Below, piece after piece: positions 39,282 to 47,303 of a stretch of DNA of 64,000 nt. A model generated the notes under the pieces. That model worked only from the letters and a program-made list of their open reading frames with translations, did not search any database and had not been told where the DNA came from. Position numbers and translations under genes: made by a program. Numbering within the stretch: position 1 is the stretch's first letter; each line of letters opens with the position of its first letter. Source of the stretch: DASSUW01 sp963849695 (GTDB lineage: Bacteria; Actinomycetota; Thermoleophilia; Solirubrobacterales; Solirubrobacteraceae); assembly GCA_963849695.1 (NCBI GenBank), contig CAWKIT010000012.1:67055-131054 (forward strand), written 5' to 3'.

Positions 39282-39595
39282 GTGATCCCTGCTCATGGTG
39301 TGGGGCCGAGGTGGACGAGGACGACGGGTTCCACGCGTATGAGCCCGCCGGCGGCCGGCGCGCCGTCTTCTGCCGGCTCGAGCACGTCGTGCCGTGGGCG
39401 ATCCGCGGCGCGTGGTGGGACGCAGGCGACCCGGTCGACGACCCGCGGCTGACCGAGTGCTCGCGGTGCGGCGCCGCGCTCGAGGAGGCACACGTCCTGC
39501 TCGTGCGCGCCCGCGGCGAGCACCGGATTCCCGACGGCTTCTGCAGCGTCGAGCACCTGCTCGAGTGGGCGAAGGCCGGCGGCCGCTACCGCTGA
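39278..39595 (+). CDS. Small zinc-ribbon-like protein with two CxxC pairs
   Basis: A 105-aa protein. PCSWCGAEVDEDDG and later ECSRCGAALEEA provide two CxxC knuckles, and FCRLEHV and FCSVEH supply extra Cys/His residues, so two treble-clef or ribbon zinc sites are likely (CSWC with FC..EH; CSRC with FC..EH), an internal duplication. Coupled by ATGA to the preceding gene and convergent with a CGNR gene (10-bp overlap). Function unknown; possibly nucleic-acid or protein binding. Confidence 0.72.
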   Translation: MSDPCSWCGAEVDEDDGFHAYEPAGGRRAVFCRLEHVVPWAIRGAWWDAGDPVDDPRLTECSRCGAALEEAHVLLVRARGEHRIPDGFCSVEHLLEWAKAGGRYR

Positions 39596-40116
39596 CGGGC
39601 GCGGTAGCTGCGCGCCTTCGAGCGATTGCCGCACACGCTCATCGCACACCACGTGCGCGAGCGGTTGCGGGAGCCGTCGTAGAACGCCCAGCCGCAGCGC
39701 TCGCCGGGGCAGGCCTTCAGGCGCTGCCAGCTCCCGTCGGCCTGCGCGCGAGCGACGATCGCGAGCACGGTGCCGAGCACGCCGTCGACGCCGTCGTCGG
39801 CGGGCGCCAGCCGGGCGCGTCCGCCGGCGTCGAAGGTGACGACGAGGCGGGCGGCGCGGTCGAGCGCGGCGACCGCGCGGCGGTCGGGGCGCTCTCCGTG
39901 GTTGGCGAGAAGGAGCGCGCGCAGCGCCTCGCGGAGCTCGACGATCCGCGCGCGGCCGGCCTCGTCGAACCGCTCCTCCGGCGCAGCGAGACCGGTGCTC
40001 GCGAGCCAGGCCGCGAGCGCGTCCGTGTCGCCCAGGTCGTCCGACCCCGTCTCGAGGTCCGCGGTGTTGACGAGGCGCTGCACGAGCGCCAGGTCCCCGG
40101 GCGCGTCCATAACCAT
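39586..40116 (-). CDS. CGNR zinc-finger / ABATE-domain regulator
   Basis: A 176-aa paralogue of the gene at 21237-21816. It has the N-terminal ABATE domain (LVQRLVNTADLETG) and the C-terminal CGNR finger (CPGERCGWAFYDGSRNRSRT, then WCAMSVCGNRSKARSYR) with the canonical CGNR tetrapeptide. Such proteins are thought to be DNA-binding stress regulators. TAGATA (40128-40123) ends 6 nt before the ATG at 40116, so the mRNA may be leaderless; ATG 40110 is an alternative. Confidence 0.88.
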   Translation of the reverse strand: MVMDAPGDLALVQRLVNTADLETGSDDLGDTDALAAWLASTGLAAPEERFDEAGRARIVELREALRALLLANHGERPDRRAVAALDRAARLVVTFDAGGRARLAPADDGVDGVLGTVLAIVARAQADGSWQRLKACPGERCGWAFYDGSRNRSRTWCAMSVCGNRSKARSYRARQR

Positions 40117-40185
40117 CAACGATATCTAGCCGGTTGCACCGTGACCGGAGCGCCTCCGCAGGGTATTTCTTACGTGGGTCACGAG

Positions 40186-40569
40186 ATGCTCCATCACCGC
40201 CACTGGACGCCCGATCAGGCCAACGCGCTGTTGCCGATCGTCGGCGAGACCGTGCGGAGCCTCCGCGACGCGCGCCGCCGGCTCGTCGAGCGCGGTTACG
40301 ACAGCGACCTCGCGGAGCGGGCTGACACGACCGGCGGGGCATGGGCGGGCACCGAGCACGGGCGCGCGGCGGTCGAGGTCGCGCTCGGCTTCGAGCGCCT
40401 CGAGCGGCTCGACCTCGTGGTCCGCGACCTCGAGCGCGGGCTGGTCGACTTCCCGTCGCTGATCGACGGCCGCGAGGTCTACCTGTGCTGGCTGCTCGAC
40501 GAGCCCGCCGTGGGCCACTGGCACGGGGTCGAGGCCGGGTTCGCCGGCCGGCGCCCGCTGGCTGGCTGA
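40186..40569 (+). CDS. DUF2203 family protein
   Basis: A 127-aa protein of the DUF2203 type, recognised by the opening HRHWTPDQANALLPIVGETV and the closing LVDFPSLIDGREVYLCWLLDE and GHWHGVEAGFAGRRPL. Cytosolic, no known reaction. The ATG at 40186 fits the usual N terminus; GTG codons at 40174 and 40141 are in frame. It is divergent from the CGNR gene. Confidence 0.85.
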   Translation: MLHHRHWTPDQANALLPIVGETVRSLRDARRRLVERGYDSDLAERADTTGGAWAGTEHGRAAVEVALGFERLERLDLVVRDLERGLVDFPSLIDGREVYLCWLLDEPAVGHWHGVEAGFAGRRPLAG

Positions 40570-40586
40570 CGCTCGGCGACGCCGGC

Positions 40587-40831
40587 GAACGTCAACTGCG
40601 GCATTGAGGGAGCGGGGATCGGCCGCGGCGGTGAACTGTGTGCGATTACCCTCGGAAACCGCCGGTAACCACACGCAGTTCGGGGCTATGGCGGCACCCG
40701 GGCCCGGCGTGCCCGAACCACGTGCGTTAGGGCTCGGAAACCGGGCCCAATCGCACTTAGTTCGCGAAAACCGCTGGAATCCAACCGCGCGGGCGGCTCT
40801 CTCGCCCCTCACCCAGCCGCAGTTGACGTTC
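40587..40831. repeat. Repeat-rich spacer flanked by a 16-bp perfect inverted repeat
   Basis: No gene is seen in 40570-40829. GAACGTCAACTGCGGC (40587-40602) recurs as its exact complement at 40816-40831. Between them a GAAC-N3-GTGCG-like unit occurs four times in alternating orientation: 40633-40660 (+), 40667-40681 (-), 40715-40742 (+), 40749-40763 (-). The two forward units also share CTCGGAAACCG. The region could fold into nested hairpins, and resembles a decayed small mobile or REP-like element more than a promoter. Confidence 0.65.
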
Positions 40832-41573
40832 ATTCGGCGGACTCCGCGATCCGCACCGCCTCGTCCCGATCAACCTCGCCCTCAACCCGCAGCAACACAC
40901 CGTCGGACCGCTCGACCAGCAGCGTGTTGCCGGCCAGCCGCTGGGGCTCGAACGCGCCGGTGCCCCCGCGCTGGATGTGCGCGAAGCCATGCTCGGCGCC
41001 CGAGATGAAGAACGCCGGGTCGCCGCCGACCGTGAGCCGCTCGACGCGAGACCCCGCGCCGACCGTCTTCTCGATCAGCGGCTCCGCGACGGAGTGGAAC
41101 TCGGTCACCAGCAGGCCGGCGCCGGTGTTGCTGGACGCCGGGAGGCCGGGGCGCTCGCGGTAGACGAGGTCCACGCGCACGGACGGGTGCTCGGTGAGGT
41201 AGACGGCGTCGGGCTCGCCCACCTCGTCGGGCACCAGCACCGGGAACCGGCGCCGCGCCTGCTCGAGCGTGACGGGCTCGCCGAGCCCGAGGCCGGAAGC
41301 GAACCGGGAGGGCCGCGGCTCCTCGCGCACGATCCGCACGCTGCCGAAGCCGAGCAGGTCGAGCACCGCCGAGCGCGCGGGCGGCACCGCCATCACGACC
41401 GCGACGATCAGCGCGGTGGCGACGACCGCGATCTGCCACACCGGCCGGTCGAGACGCCACCGCCGCCGCGACGGCGGCGCAGCCGTCAGCCGCCCGGCCA
41501 CCGCGCCCGCGAGGTCGGGCGTGTCGGGCCACTCGACCCGCAGCTCGCGCAGCTCGAGCTCGAGCTCAGACAC
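40830..41573 (-). CDS. Membrane-anchored anti-sigma-like protein
   Basis: A 247-aa single-pass protein: a short cytoplasmic N terminus (about 1-44), one TM helix (VWQIAVVATALIVAVVMAV), and an extracytoplasmic beta-rich domain (DLLGFGSVRIVREEP; EQARRRFPVLVPDE) that resembles the DUF4367-type domain of anti-sigma-like proteins. It overlaps the ECF sigma gene by 8 bp and starts at GTG 41573 with GGAGGTG about 8 nt upstream. The pairing supports a role as sigma-factor regulator, although a zinc anti-sigma motif is absent. Confidence 0.75.
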   Translation of the reverse strand: MSELELELRELRVEWPDTPDLAGAVAGRLTAAPPSRRRWRLDRPVWQIAVVATALIVAVVMAVPPARSAVLDLLGFGSVRIVREEPRPSRFASGLGLGEPVTLEQARRRFPVLVPDEVGEPDAVYLTEHPSVRVDLVYRERPGLPASSNTGAGLLVTEFHSVAEPLIEKTVGAGSRVERLTVGGDPAFFISGAEHGFAHIQRGGTGAFEPQRLAGNTLLVERSDGVLLRVEGEVDRDEAVRIAESAE

Positions 41574-42129
41574 GCTCGCCCACCTCCTCCCGCAGCCGGT
41601 CGAGCGCGCGCGAGAGGCGCGACTTGACGGTTCCCGGACGCACACCCAGAGTCGCGGCGGTCTCGGCCTCGGACAGCTCCAGCAGGTAGCGGCAGGCGAT
41701 CACCGTCCGGTCGCGCTCGCTGAGGCGGCCGAGGCCGTCCAGCAGCACCGCTCGGCGCTCGCCCGCGAGGAGCGCCGCCTCCGGGGAGGGGGCCGCCTCC
41801 CCGGCGGGGCGCTCCTCGCCGGCGGCGCGCAGCGCCAGCGCCGCGCGGCGGCCGGCAGACCGCCGGCGGTTGCGGGCCTCGTTGGCGACGATCGCCAGCA
41901 GCCAGGGTCGCAGCGGCTCGCCGAGCCGGAACCGGCCCAGCGCGTTGTAGGCCTTGACGAAGGCGTCCTGGGCAGCCTCCTCGGCGTCCGCGGCGCTGCC
42001 GCAGATGACGTACGCGATACGGAAGGCGGTCTCCTCGTGGTCACGGACGAGCGCTGCGTACGCGGCACCGTCGCCACCGCGTGCGCGCTCGACCAGCTCG
42101 TTCTCTGTCAGTGGTCGGCCCACCACCAT
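41566..42129 (-). CDS. ECF-type RNA polymerase sigma factor
   Basis: A 187-aa group-4 sigma factor. Region 2 is seen in AYAALVRDHEETAFRIAYVI and AEEAAQDAFVKAYNALGRF (the AEEAAQDAF signature), and region 4 in ERDRTVIACRYLLELSEAET and GVRPGTVKSRLSRALDRLRE. It would direct transcription for an envelope or stress response. ATG at 42129 is given; GTG at 42123, 6 nt after AAGGG, is a good alternative. The hairpin repeat copy 2 begins 6 bp upstream of the start. Confidence 0.92.
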   Translation of the reverse strand: MVVGRPLTENELVERARGGDGAAYAALVRDHEETAFRIAYVICGSAADAEEAAQDAFVKAYNALGRFRLGEPLRPWLLAIVANEARNRRRSAGRRAALALRAAGEERPAGEAAPSPEAALLAGERRAVLLDGLGRLSERDRTVIACRYLLELSEAETAATLGVRPGTVKSRLSRALDRLREEVGERV

Positions 42130-42134
42130 CCCTT

Positions 42135-42188
42135 GGGGTGCCCAACGGGACATCGCTCGATTACGGAATGGCCCGTTGGGCGGGCCCC
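42135..42188. repeat. Hairpin repeat, copy 2
   Basis: A 54-bp element matching copy 1 at 37438-37490 except in the loop centre and stem tip. Its stem is 10 bp (GCCCAACGGG 42140-42149 with CCCGTTGGGC 42172-42181); the extra pair, where copy 1 has G opposite A, suggests the structure is maintained. It lies between the divergent sigma-factor and P450 genes, inside the likely 5' leader of the sigma factor. Confidence 0.7.
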
Positions 42189-42217
42189 GACAGTCTCTTG
42201 TACAGCGATGGAGGAAG

Positions 42218-43528
42218 ATGGGTTCCATGCTGCCGCCCGGCCCGCCGGAGCCGCCTGCGGTCCAGACCGCGGAATGGATCCTGCGTCCGACCACGCTGAT
42301 GCGCCGCGCCCAGGCCCGCTATGGCGAGCCGTTCACGCTGCGGCTCGCGTGGTCCGACGCGCCGATGGTCTTCACCTCCGACCCGGCCGAGATCAAGCGC
42401 GTGTACACCGCCTCCCCGGCGGCGCTGCACGCCGGCGCGAGCTCGGCCTTCCTGGAGCCGTTCGCCGGCCCGCGCTCGATCCTCGTGCTCGACGGCGACG
42501 AGCACATGCGCGAGCGCAAGCTCATGCTGCCCCCGTTCCACGGCGAGGCGCTCGCGCGCTGGCGCGCCACGATGGCGGGCGTCGCCGAGGAGGAGATCGC
42601 CCGCTGGACGCCCGGCCGCCCCATCAGAGCCCTCGAGCGGATGCAGGCGATCGCGCTCGAGGTGATCCTGCGCGTCGTGTTCGGCGGCAGCGACCCGGAG
42701 CTGCGCGGCGCGATCCGGCGCGCGCTCCAGCTGCCGATGCCGATGCTGTTCGCGATGAGCCTCTGGCGCGACCAGGAGCGCGGCCCGTACTCCGCCTACC
42801 TGCGCCGCGTCAGGCGGCTCGACGCGCTGCTCTACGAGCGCATCGACCGCGACGACGGCGACGGCTCGCTGCTCGGCGTGCTCAAGTCCACCGGAGCCTC
42901 GCGCGCGCAGCTGCGCGACCAGCTCGCCACGCTGCTGGCCGCCGGCCACGAGACCACCGCCGGCTCGCTCGGCTGGGCGCTCGAGCGGCTGGCGCGGCAT
43001 CCCGAGATCGTCGCGCGCATGCGCGAAGACGACGAGGCCTACCTCGACGCCGTCGTCAAGGAGGTCCTGCGCGTGCGGCCGGTGCTGGCGATCACGCCGC
43101 GCAAGCTCGTCGAGCCGTACGAGCTCGGCGGCTGGACGCTGCCGCCGGGCGTGCACCTGACGCCGTGCATCTACCTCGCCCACCGGCGCGCCGACGTGTG
43201 GGAGGACCCGACCGCGTTCCGGCCCGAGCGCTTCCTCGACGGCGCGCCCGAGCCCTACACGTTCATCCCGTTCGGCGGCGGTGTCCGGCGCTGCGTGGGG
43301 GCCGCGTTCGCGTCGCTGGAGATGAAGGAGGTGCTGCGCGCGGTCGCCCGCCGGTTCGAGCTGCGGCCGGCGGTCGGGCGGGGCGAGCGGATGCGCAGGC
43401 GGTCGATCACGATGACGCCCTCGCGCGGCGGGTATGTGGTGCCACACTCTCCGCGCCATGCCGATGTTCTGCCGTCACAACCGGCTGACCGCCAACTGCC
43501 CGATCTGCAGCCGGGAGCTGCAGGCTGA
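42218..43528 (+). CDS. Cytochrome P450
   Basis: A 436-aa soluble haem monooxygenase. Landmarks: the I-helix oxygen-activation motif AAGHETTAGSL, the K-helix ExxR in KEVLRVRP, the PERF motif in FRPERFLDG, and the haem-binding loop FIPFGGGVRRCVGAAF with proximal ligand Cys359. GGAGGA precedes the ATG at 42218; ATG 42227 is an alternative. The C terminus runs about 30 residues beyond the usual end and overlaps the next gene by 71 bp, so a frameshift near 43440 is possible. The substrate is unknown, and no redox partner is adjacent. Confidence 0.93.
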   Translation: MGSMLPPGPPEPPAVQTAEWILRPTTLMRRAQARYGEPFTLRLAWSDAPMVFTSDPAEIKRVYTASPAALHAGASSAFLEPFAGPRSILVLDGDEHMRERKLMLPPFHGEALARWRATMAGVAEEEIARWTPGRPIRALERMQAIALEVILRVVFGGSDPELRGAIRRALQLPMPMLFAMSLWRDQERGPYSAYLRRVRRLDALLYERIDRDDGDGSLLGVLKSTGASRAQLRDQLATLLAAGHETTAGSLGWALERLARHPEIVARMREDDEAYLDAVVKEVLRVRPVLAITPRKLVEPYELGGWTLPPGVHLTPCIYLAHRRADVWEDPTAFRPERFLDGAPEPYTFIPFGGGVRRCVGAAFASLEMKEVLRAVARRFELRPAVGRGERMRRRSITMTPSRGGYVVPHSPRHADVLPSQPADRQLPDLQPGAAG

Positions 43529-44291
43529 CCTGAAGTCGACGGCGCCGGTGCGGTCGTCGCGGCCGCGGACGTCGACGCGCGGCGGAACCGCGCCGCGTAC
43601 CCGCGGTGTGGTGACCAAGCGGCTCGCGAGGGCGGCCGACGACGGCTATCGCAACCCGCTCGTGCCCGGCCTGCGCGCGACCGCGGACGCCGAGCGGCTG
43701 GCATCCGCGCTTGCCGCCGCCGCCGCCCGCCTCGAGCCGCCGGGCCCGTATCCGGAGGTGGCCGCCGAGCCCGACCTCGAGGAGGCGACGTGGCTGGCCT
43801 TCCTGCTCGCCACCGGCAGCGAGGAGCGGCCGTCGTGGGCGTCGGGCGAGGCGCCGGGCCGCACCGCCGAGGCGTACCGCGCCTGGGCGGACCGCGCCGG
43901 CTCGCAGGCGCAGGCGTTCCGCGGCGAGCCGTCCTGGCCGCCGCAGCGCCGCTTCTCGCGCGTGTTCGAGCGCCTCGCGCTGCCCGGCTTCGCGCGCGCC
44001 GCGCGCTTCGACCTGCTGACCGCGCTCGGCGCCGCCGGCCGCTACGAGCTCGAGGCCGGCGAACTGCACCTGACGGCGGGGGAGGATGCGACCACCGAGG
44101 CGGCGAAGCGTCTGCTCGTGTCCGGCGACAAGCTGCTGCTCGAGCGCCGCGCGCGCGACCTCGCGGAGGCGGCCGAGGTGCCGCTCGCGGCGCTCGACCG
44201 CGCGCTCGCGCTGTGGGGCACGCCGGGCGACCACCCCGACCTGGCCGCCGAGGCGCCCGCGCCGACCCGGGCGGCTCTCTCCCTCCGGTGA
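43458..44291 (+). CDS. Conserved hypothetical protein with N-terminal Cys/His knuckle
   Basis: A 277-aa protein. The N terminus MPMFCRHNRLTANCPICSRE has Cys/His spacing suited to a zinc site (C-x-H-x8-C-x-x-C), followed by a basic linker and a helical domain (RAADDGYRNPLVPGLRATAD; ATWLAFLLATGSEERPSW; RFSRVFERLALPGFARAARF). No enzyme motif was recognised. It overlaps both P450 upstream and the GT-C protein downstream (GTGA). Function unknown. Confidence 0.75.
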   Translation: MPMFCRHNRLTANCPICSRELQADLKSTAPVRSSRPRTSTRGGTAPRTRGVVTKRLARAADDGYRNPLVPGLRATADAERLASALAAAAARLEPPGPYPEVAAEPDLEEATWLAFLLATGSEERPSWASGEAPGRTAEAYRAWADRAGSQAQAFRGEPSWPPQRRFSRVFERLALPGFARAARFDLLTALGAAGRYELEAGELHLTAGEDATTEAAKRLLVSGDKLLLERRARDLAEAAEVPLAALDRALALWGTPGDHPDLAAEAPAPTRAALSLR

Positions 44292-45718
44292 GCGCCCAGG
44301 CCGTCCCGGCGCCGCCCCGCGCGGCGGCCGCGCGGGCCGACGATCGCGCCGGCGCGCCGCCCCGCCGGCTGCCGATGGCGGTGCTGCTGCTCGCCTGCCT
44401 GGCGCTCGCCGCGCTCTCCCTGCTGCTGCCTTCGACCCCTACCTACGACCCATGGGCGTGGATCATCTGGGGCCGCGAGATCACGCAGTGGGACCTCGTG
44501 ACCACGAACGGCCCGTCGTGGAAGCCGCTCCCGGTGCTGTTCACGACGCCGTTCGCGCCGGCCGGGGACGACGCCGCGCCGGCGCTGTGGCTGGTGATCG
44601 CGCGCGCGGGCGGGCTGCTCGCGTTCGCGATGGCGTACCGCCTGGGCGCGCGGCTCGCGGGCCCGTGGGCGGGCGCCATCGCCGCCGTCGCCCTGTTCCT
44701 GTCCGACGAGTTCATCTTCCACTTCGCGCGCGGGAACTCCGAGGGCATGCTCGTGGCGCTCGTGCTGTGGGCGGTCGACCGCCATCTCGACGGCCACGGG
44801 ACGCACGCCTTCCTTATCGGCTTCGCGGCCGCGCTGCTGCGGCCCGAGGTGTGGCCGTTCTGGGGCCTCTACGGCCTCTGGCTCGTGTACCAGGCGTGGG
44901 AAGGGCGTCCGCCGTGGCGCGAGATCACGCTGGTGTTCGGCGCCGGCGCGCTCGCGCTCGTGCTCTGGTTCGTGCCGGAGTACCTCGGCTCGGGCGACTG
45001 GCTGCGCGCCGCCTCGCGCGCGCGGGACCCCAACCCCAGCTCGGCGGCCTTCGCCTCCTCGCCGTTCGCGGAGGTCTTCCGCCGCTCGGCGGCGATCCTG
45101 TCCGTGCCGATCTATCTCGGCGCCCTGATCGCCGCGGTGCTGGCGTGGCGCCGGCGGGACCGCCTCACGCTGGCGCTCGCGGCCATGGCGACGATCCTCA
45201 TGGTGGCCGTGGCGCTGATGACGGAGGCCGGGTTCGCAGGCAACCTGCGGTACGTGGCGCTCCCCGCCGCCTTGGTGTGCGTGCTCGCGGGAGCGGGATG
45301 GGTGGCGGTCGTGCGCGGCGCCGCGCGGCGCTGGGGGTCGGCCGGCGCGGCCGCGGTGACCGCGCTGCTGGTGGCCGCCGCGGCGCCGTTCGTGGTCGCC
45401 GACGTCGACAAGCTGCAGGCCGACTGGGAGAAGTTCGAGTACGAGGCCAACTTCTACGGTCCGAACCTCGAGGCGGCGATCGCCAAGGGCGGCGGCGAGG
45501 CCGGGATCAAGTCGTGCGGCAAGGTGTTCACCGGTGCGTTCCAGGTGCCGTCGGTGGCCTGGCGGCTGCACATGCACATCGACGAGGTGGAGATCTTCCC
45601 GTTCGGCCCGGGGACGGCGCTGGCGATGGGGAGCGCGCCGCTGTCGGTCGACCCGCGCTACCCCGAGTACACGAAGACCGTGCACTGGACCGTCGGGAGC
45701 TCGTGTGACCACGGGTAA
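44288..45718 (+). CDS. Polytopic membrane protein, GT-C glycosyltransferase-like
   Basis: A 476-aa protein with about 9-11 predicted TM helices and an extracytoplasmic C-terminal domain of about 110 residues. The first loop after TM1 (STPTYDPWAWIIWGREITQW) and the later FHFARGNSEGMLVALVLWAV and LRPEVWPFWGLYGLW segments resemble polyprenyl-phosphate-dependent GT-C enzymes. It would glycosylate wall polymers, lipids or proteins on the outer face. GTG start overlaps the preceding stop; the second GT-C gene follows after 10 bp. Confidence 0.75.
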   Translation: MSAQAVPAPPRAAAARADDRAGAPPRRLPMAVLLLACLALAALSLLLPSTPTYDPWAWIIWGREITQWDLVTTNGPSWKPLPVLFTTPFAPAGDDAAPALWLVIARAGGLLAFAMAYRLGARLAGPWAGAIAAVALFLSDEFIFHFARGNSEGMLVALVLWAVDRHLDGHGTHAFLIGFAAALLRPEVWPFWGLYGLWLVYQAWEGRPPWREITLVFGAGALALVLWFVPEYLGSGDWLRAASRARDPNPSSAAFASSPFAEVFRRSAAILSVPIYLGALIAAVLAWRRRDRLTLALAAMATILMVAVALMTEAGFAGNLRYVALPAALVCVLAGAGWVAVVRGAARRWGSAGAAAVTALLVAAAAPFVVADVDKLQADWEKFEYEANFYGPNLEAAIAKGGGEAGIKSCGKVFTGAFQVPSVAWRLHMHIDEVEIFPFGPGTALAMGSAPLSVDPRYPEYTKTVHWTVGSSCDHG

Positions 45719-45728
45719 CCTCGATCAC

Positions 45729-47303
45729 ATGGCGACCACCGCGCCGCGCTCGCGCCCGGCTGTGCGCGTGCCTGCCGTCACGCGGGCGAAGCTCGCCGGC
45801 CCGGCGGCGCTCGGCGCGCTGGTGCTGCTCGCGCTCTTCCTGCGCACGCGCGAGCTGGGGATCGGCTTCTGGATCGACGAGGGGCTGTCGGTCGGCATCT
45901 CCGACCGCCCGCTCGGCGACATCCCGGAAGCGCTGCGGCTGGACGGCTCGCCGCCGCTCTACTACCTGCTGCTGCACGTGTGGATGAGCGTGGCCGGGAC
46001 CTCGGAGGAGGCCGTGCGCGCGCTGTCGGTGGTGTTCGGTCTGGTGGCCGTCCCCGTCGCCTGGTGGGCGGCGCGGACGCTGTTCGGCACCCGCTCCGGG
46101 TGGATGGCGGCGGTGCTGGCCGCCACCAGCCCGTTCCTGACCCAGTACGCGCAGGAGGCGCGCATGTACGCGCTGACCGTGCTGCTGTCGCTGATCGCGA
46201 GCGCGGCGTTCGCGCGCATGGTCGCGTTCGAGGACGACCGCCGGCCGTGGGCGATCGGCTTCGCGGTGGCGTTCGCCGCGATGCTGTACACCCACAACTG
46301 GGCGCTGTTCTTCGGCGCCGCCTGCGGCGCGGCCTGGCTGTTCCTGCTCTTCCGCGCGCGCGGGCCGGAGCGGCGGGACCTCCTGATCAACGGCGCCATC
46401 GGGTTCGGCGGGGCGGTGCTCCTGTACCTGCCCTGGATCCCGATCACGCTGTACCAGGCTGCGCACACGGGCGCGCCGTGGGCGCGGGCGCCGACCGTGG
46501 TCAGCCTGCTCGCCGTGCCCGGGCGGATGCTCGGCCAGCTCGCGCAGATCGCGCTGCTGCTGGCGGCCGGCGCCGGCCTGGCGGGCCTGTTCGCGCGCCG
46601 CGGGGGCCGGCTGTCGCCGCGCGGCCGCGCGGCCGCCTGCCTGCTCGCGATCTCGGTCATGACCGTGCTGCTGGCGTGGGTCACCTCGCAGGTATCACCC
46701 GCGTGGGCCGCCCGCTATCTCGCGGCGGCGGTCGGCCCGCTGCTGCTCGCCCTCGCCGCCGGGCTCGGCAACGCGGGCAAGCTCGGGATCGTCGGCCTCG
46801 TGGTCGCGGCCGGGCTGGCCGTGAGCGACGCGCCGCCCGACGAGAAGAGCAACGTGCGCGAAGTCGCCGACGCGATCGCGCCCAGCCTGGCGCCCGGCGA
46901 CCTCGTCGTCTCCACCCAGCCCGAGCAGGTGCCGGTGCTCGAGTACTACCTGCCGGACGGCCTGCGGTTCGCGACGCTCACCGGCGAGGTGCGGGACACC
47001 GGCGTCACGGACTGGCGCGACGGGCCGGAGCGGCTCGGCGCGACCTCCGCCGAGCGCGACCTCGCCCCGCTGCTCGACCGTGTGAAGCCCGGCCAGCGGG
47101 TCGTGCTGGTGACGCCGATCTTCGCCGACATCCAGCGCTGGCAGGCGCCGTGGACCGAGCTCGTGCGCCTGCGCTCGGGCGAATGGCGCCAGCACCTGGG
47201 CAACGACGAGCGATTCGCGGTCAGCGCCGTCGAGCCGGTGCCACCGATCGAGCGCCGCCCGAACGCGGTCCAGGCGACTGTGCTCGTCAAGACCTCCGAG
47301 TAG
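45729..47303 (+). CDS. GT-C (PMT/ArnT-like, GT39 type) membrane glycosyltransferase
   Basis: A 524-aa membrane protein with about 10-12 TM helices. The first extracytoplasmic loop carries the catalytic acidic pair Asp50-Glu51 in FWIDEGLSVG, followed by the LDGSPPLYYLLLHVWM motif and TQYAQEARMYAL, both typical of protein mannosyltransferase/RgtA-B-like enzymes. The C-terminal ~130 residues are soluble. It is in tandem with the GT-C-like gene upstream. GTG 45705 is an alternative start. Its end overlaps the convergent kinase gene by 17 bp. Confidence 0.85.
   Translation: MATTAPRSRPAVRVPAVTRAKLAGPAALGALVLLALFLRTRELGIGFWIDEGLSVGISDRPLGDIPEALRLDGSPPLYYLLLHVWMSVAGTSEEAVRALSVVFGLVAVPVAWWAARTLFGTRSGWMAAVLAATSPFLTQYAQEARMYALTVLLSLIASAAFARMVAFEDDRRPWAIGFAVAFAAMLYTHNWALFFGAACGAAWLFLLFRARGPERRDLLINGAIGFGGAVLLYLPWIPITLYQAAHTGAPWARAPTVVSLLAVPGRMLGQLAQIALLLAAGAGLAGLFARRGGRLSPRGRAAACLLAISVMTVLLAWVTSQVSPAWAARYLAAAVGPLLLALAAGLGNAGKLGIVGLVVAAGLAVSDAPPDEKSNVREVADAIAPSLAPGDLVVSTQPEQVPVLEYYLPDGLRFATLTGEVRDTGVTDWRDGPERLGATSAERDLAPLLDRVKPGQRVVLVTPIFADIQRWQAPWTELVRLRSGEWRQHLGNDERFAVSAVEPVPPIERRPNAVQATVLVKTSE

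Noticed and set aside
40633..40763. Alternating GAAC-N3-GTGCG units considered as a CRISPR array
   Set aside because: Units alternate in orientation, differ in sequence and lack regular spacers; no cas genes are nearby.
44042..45712. A 556-codon minus-strand frame opposite the first GT-C-like gene
   Set aside because: Extremely Arg/His/Glu-rich; the plus strand gives regular transmembrane helices.
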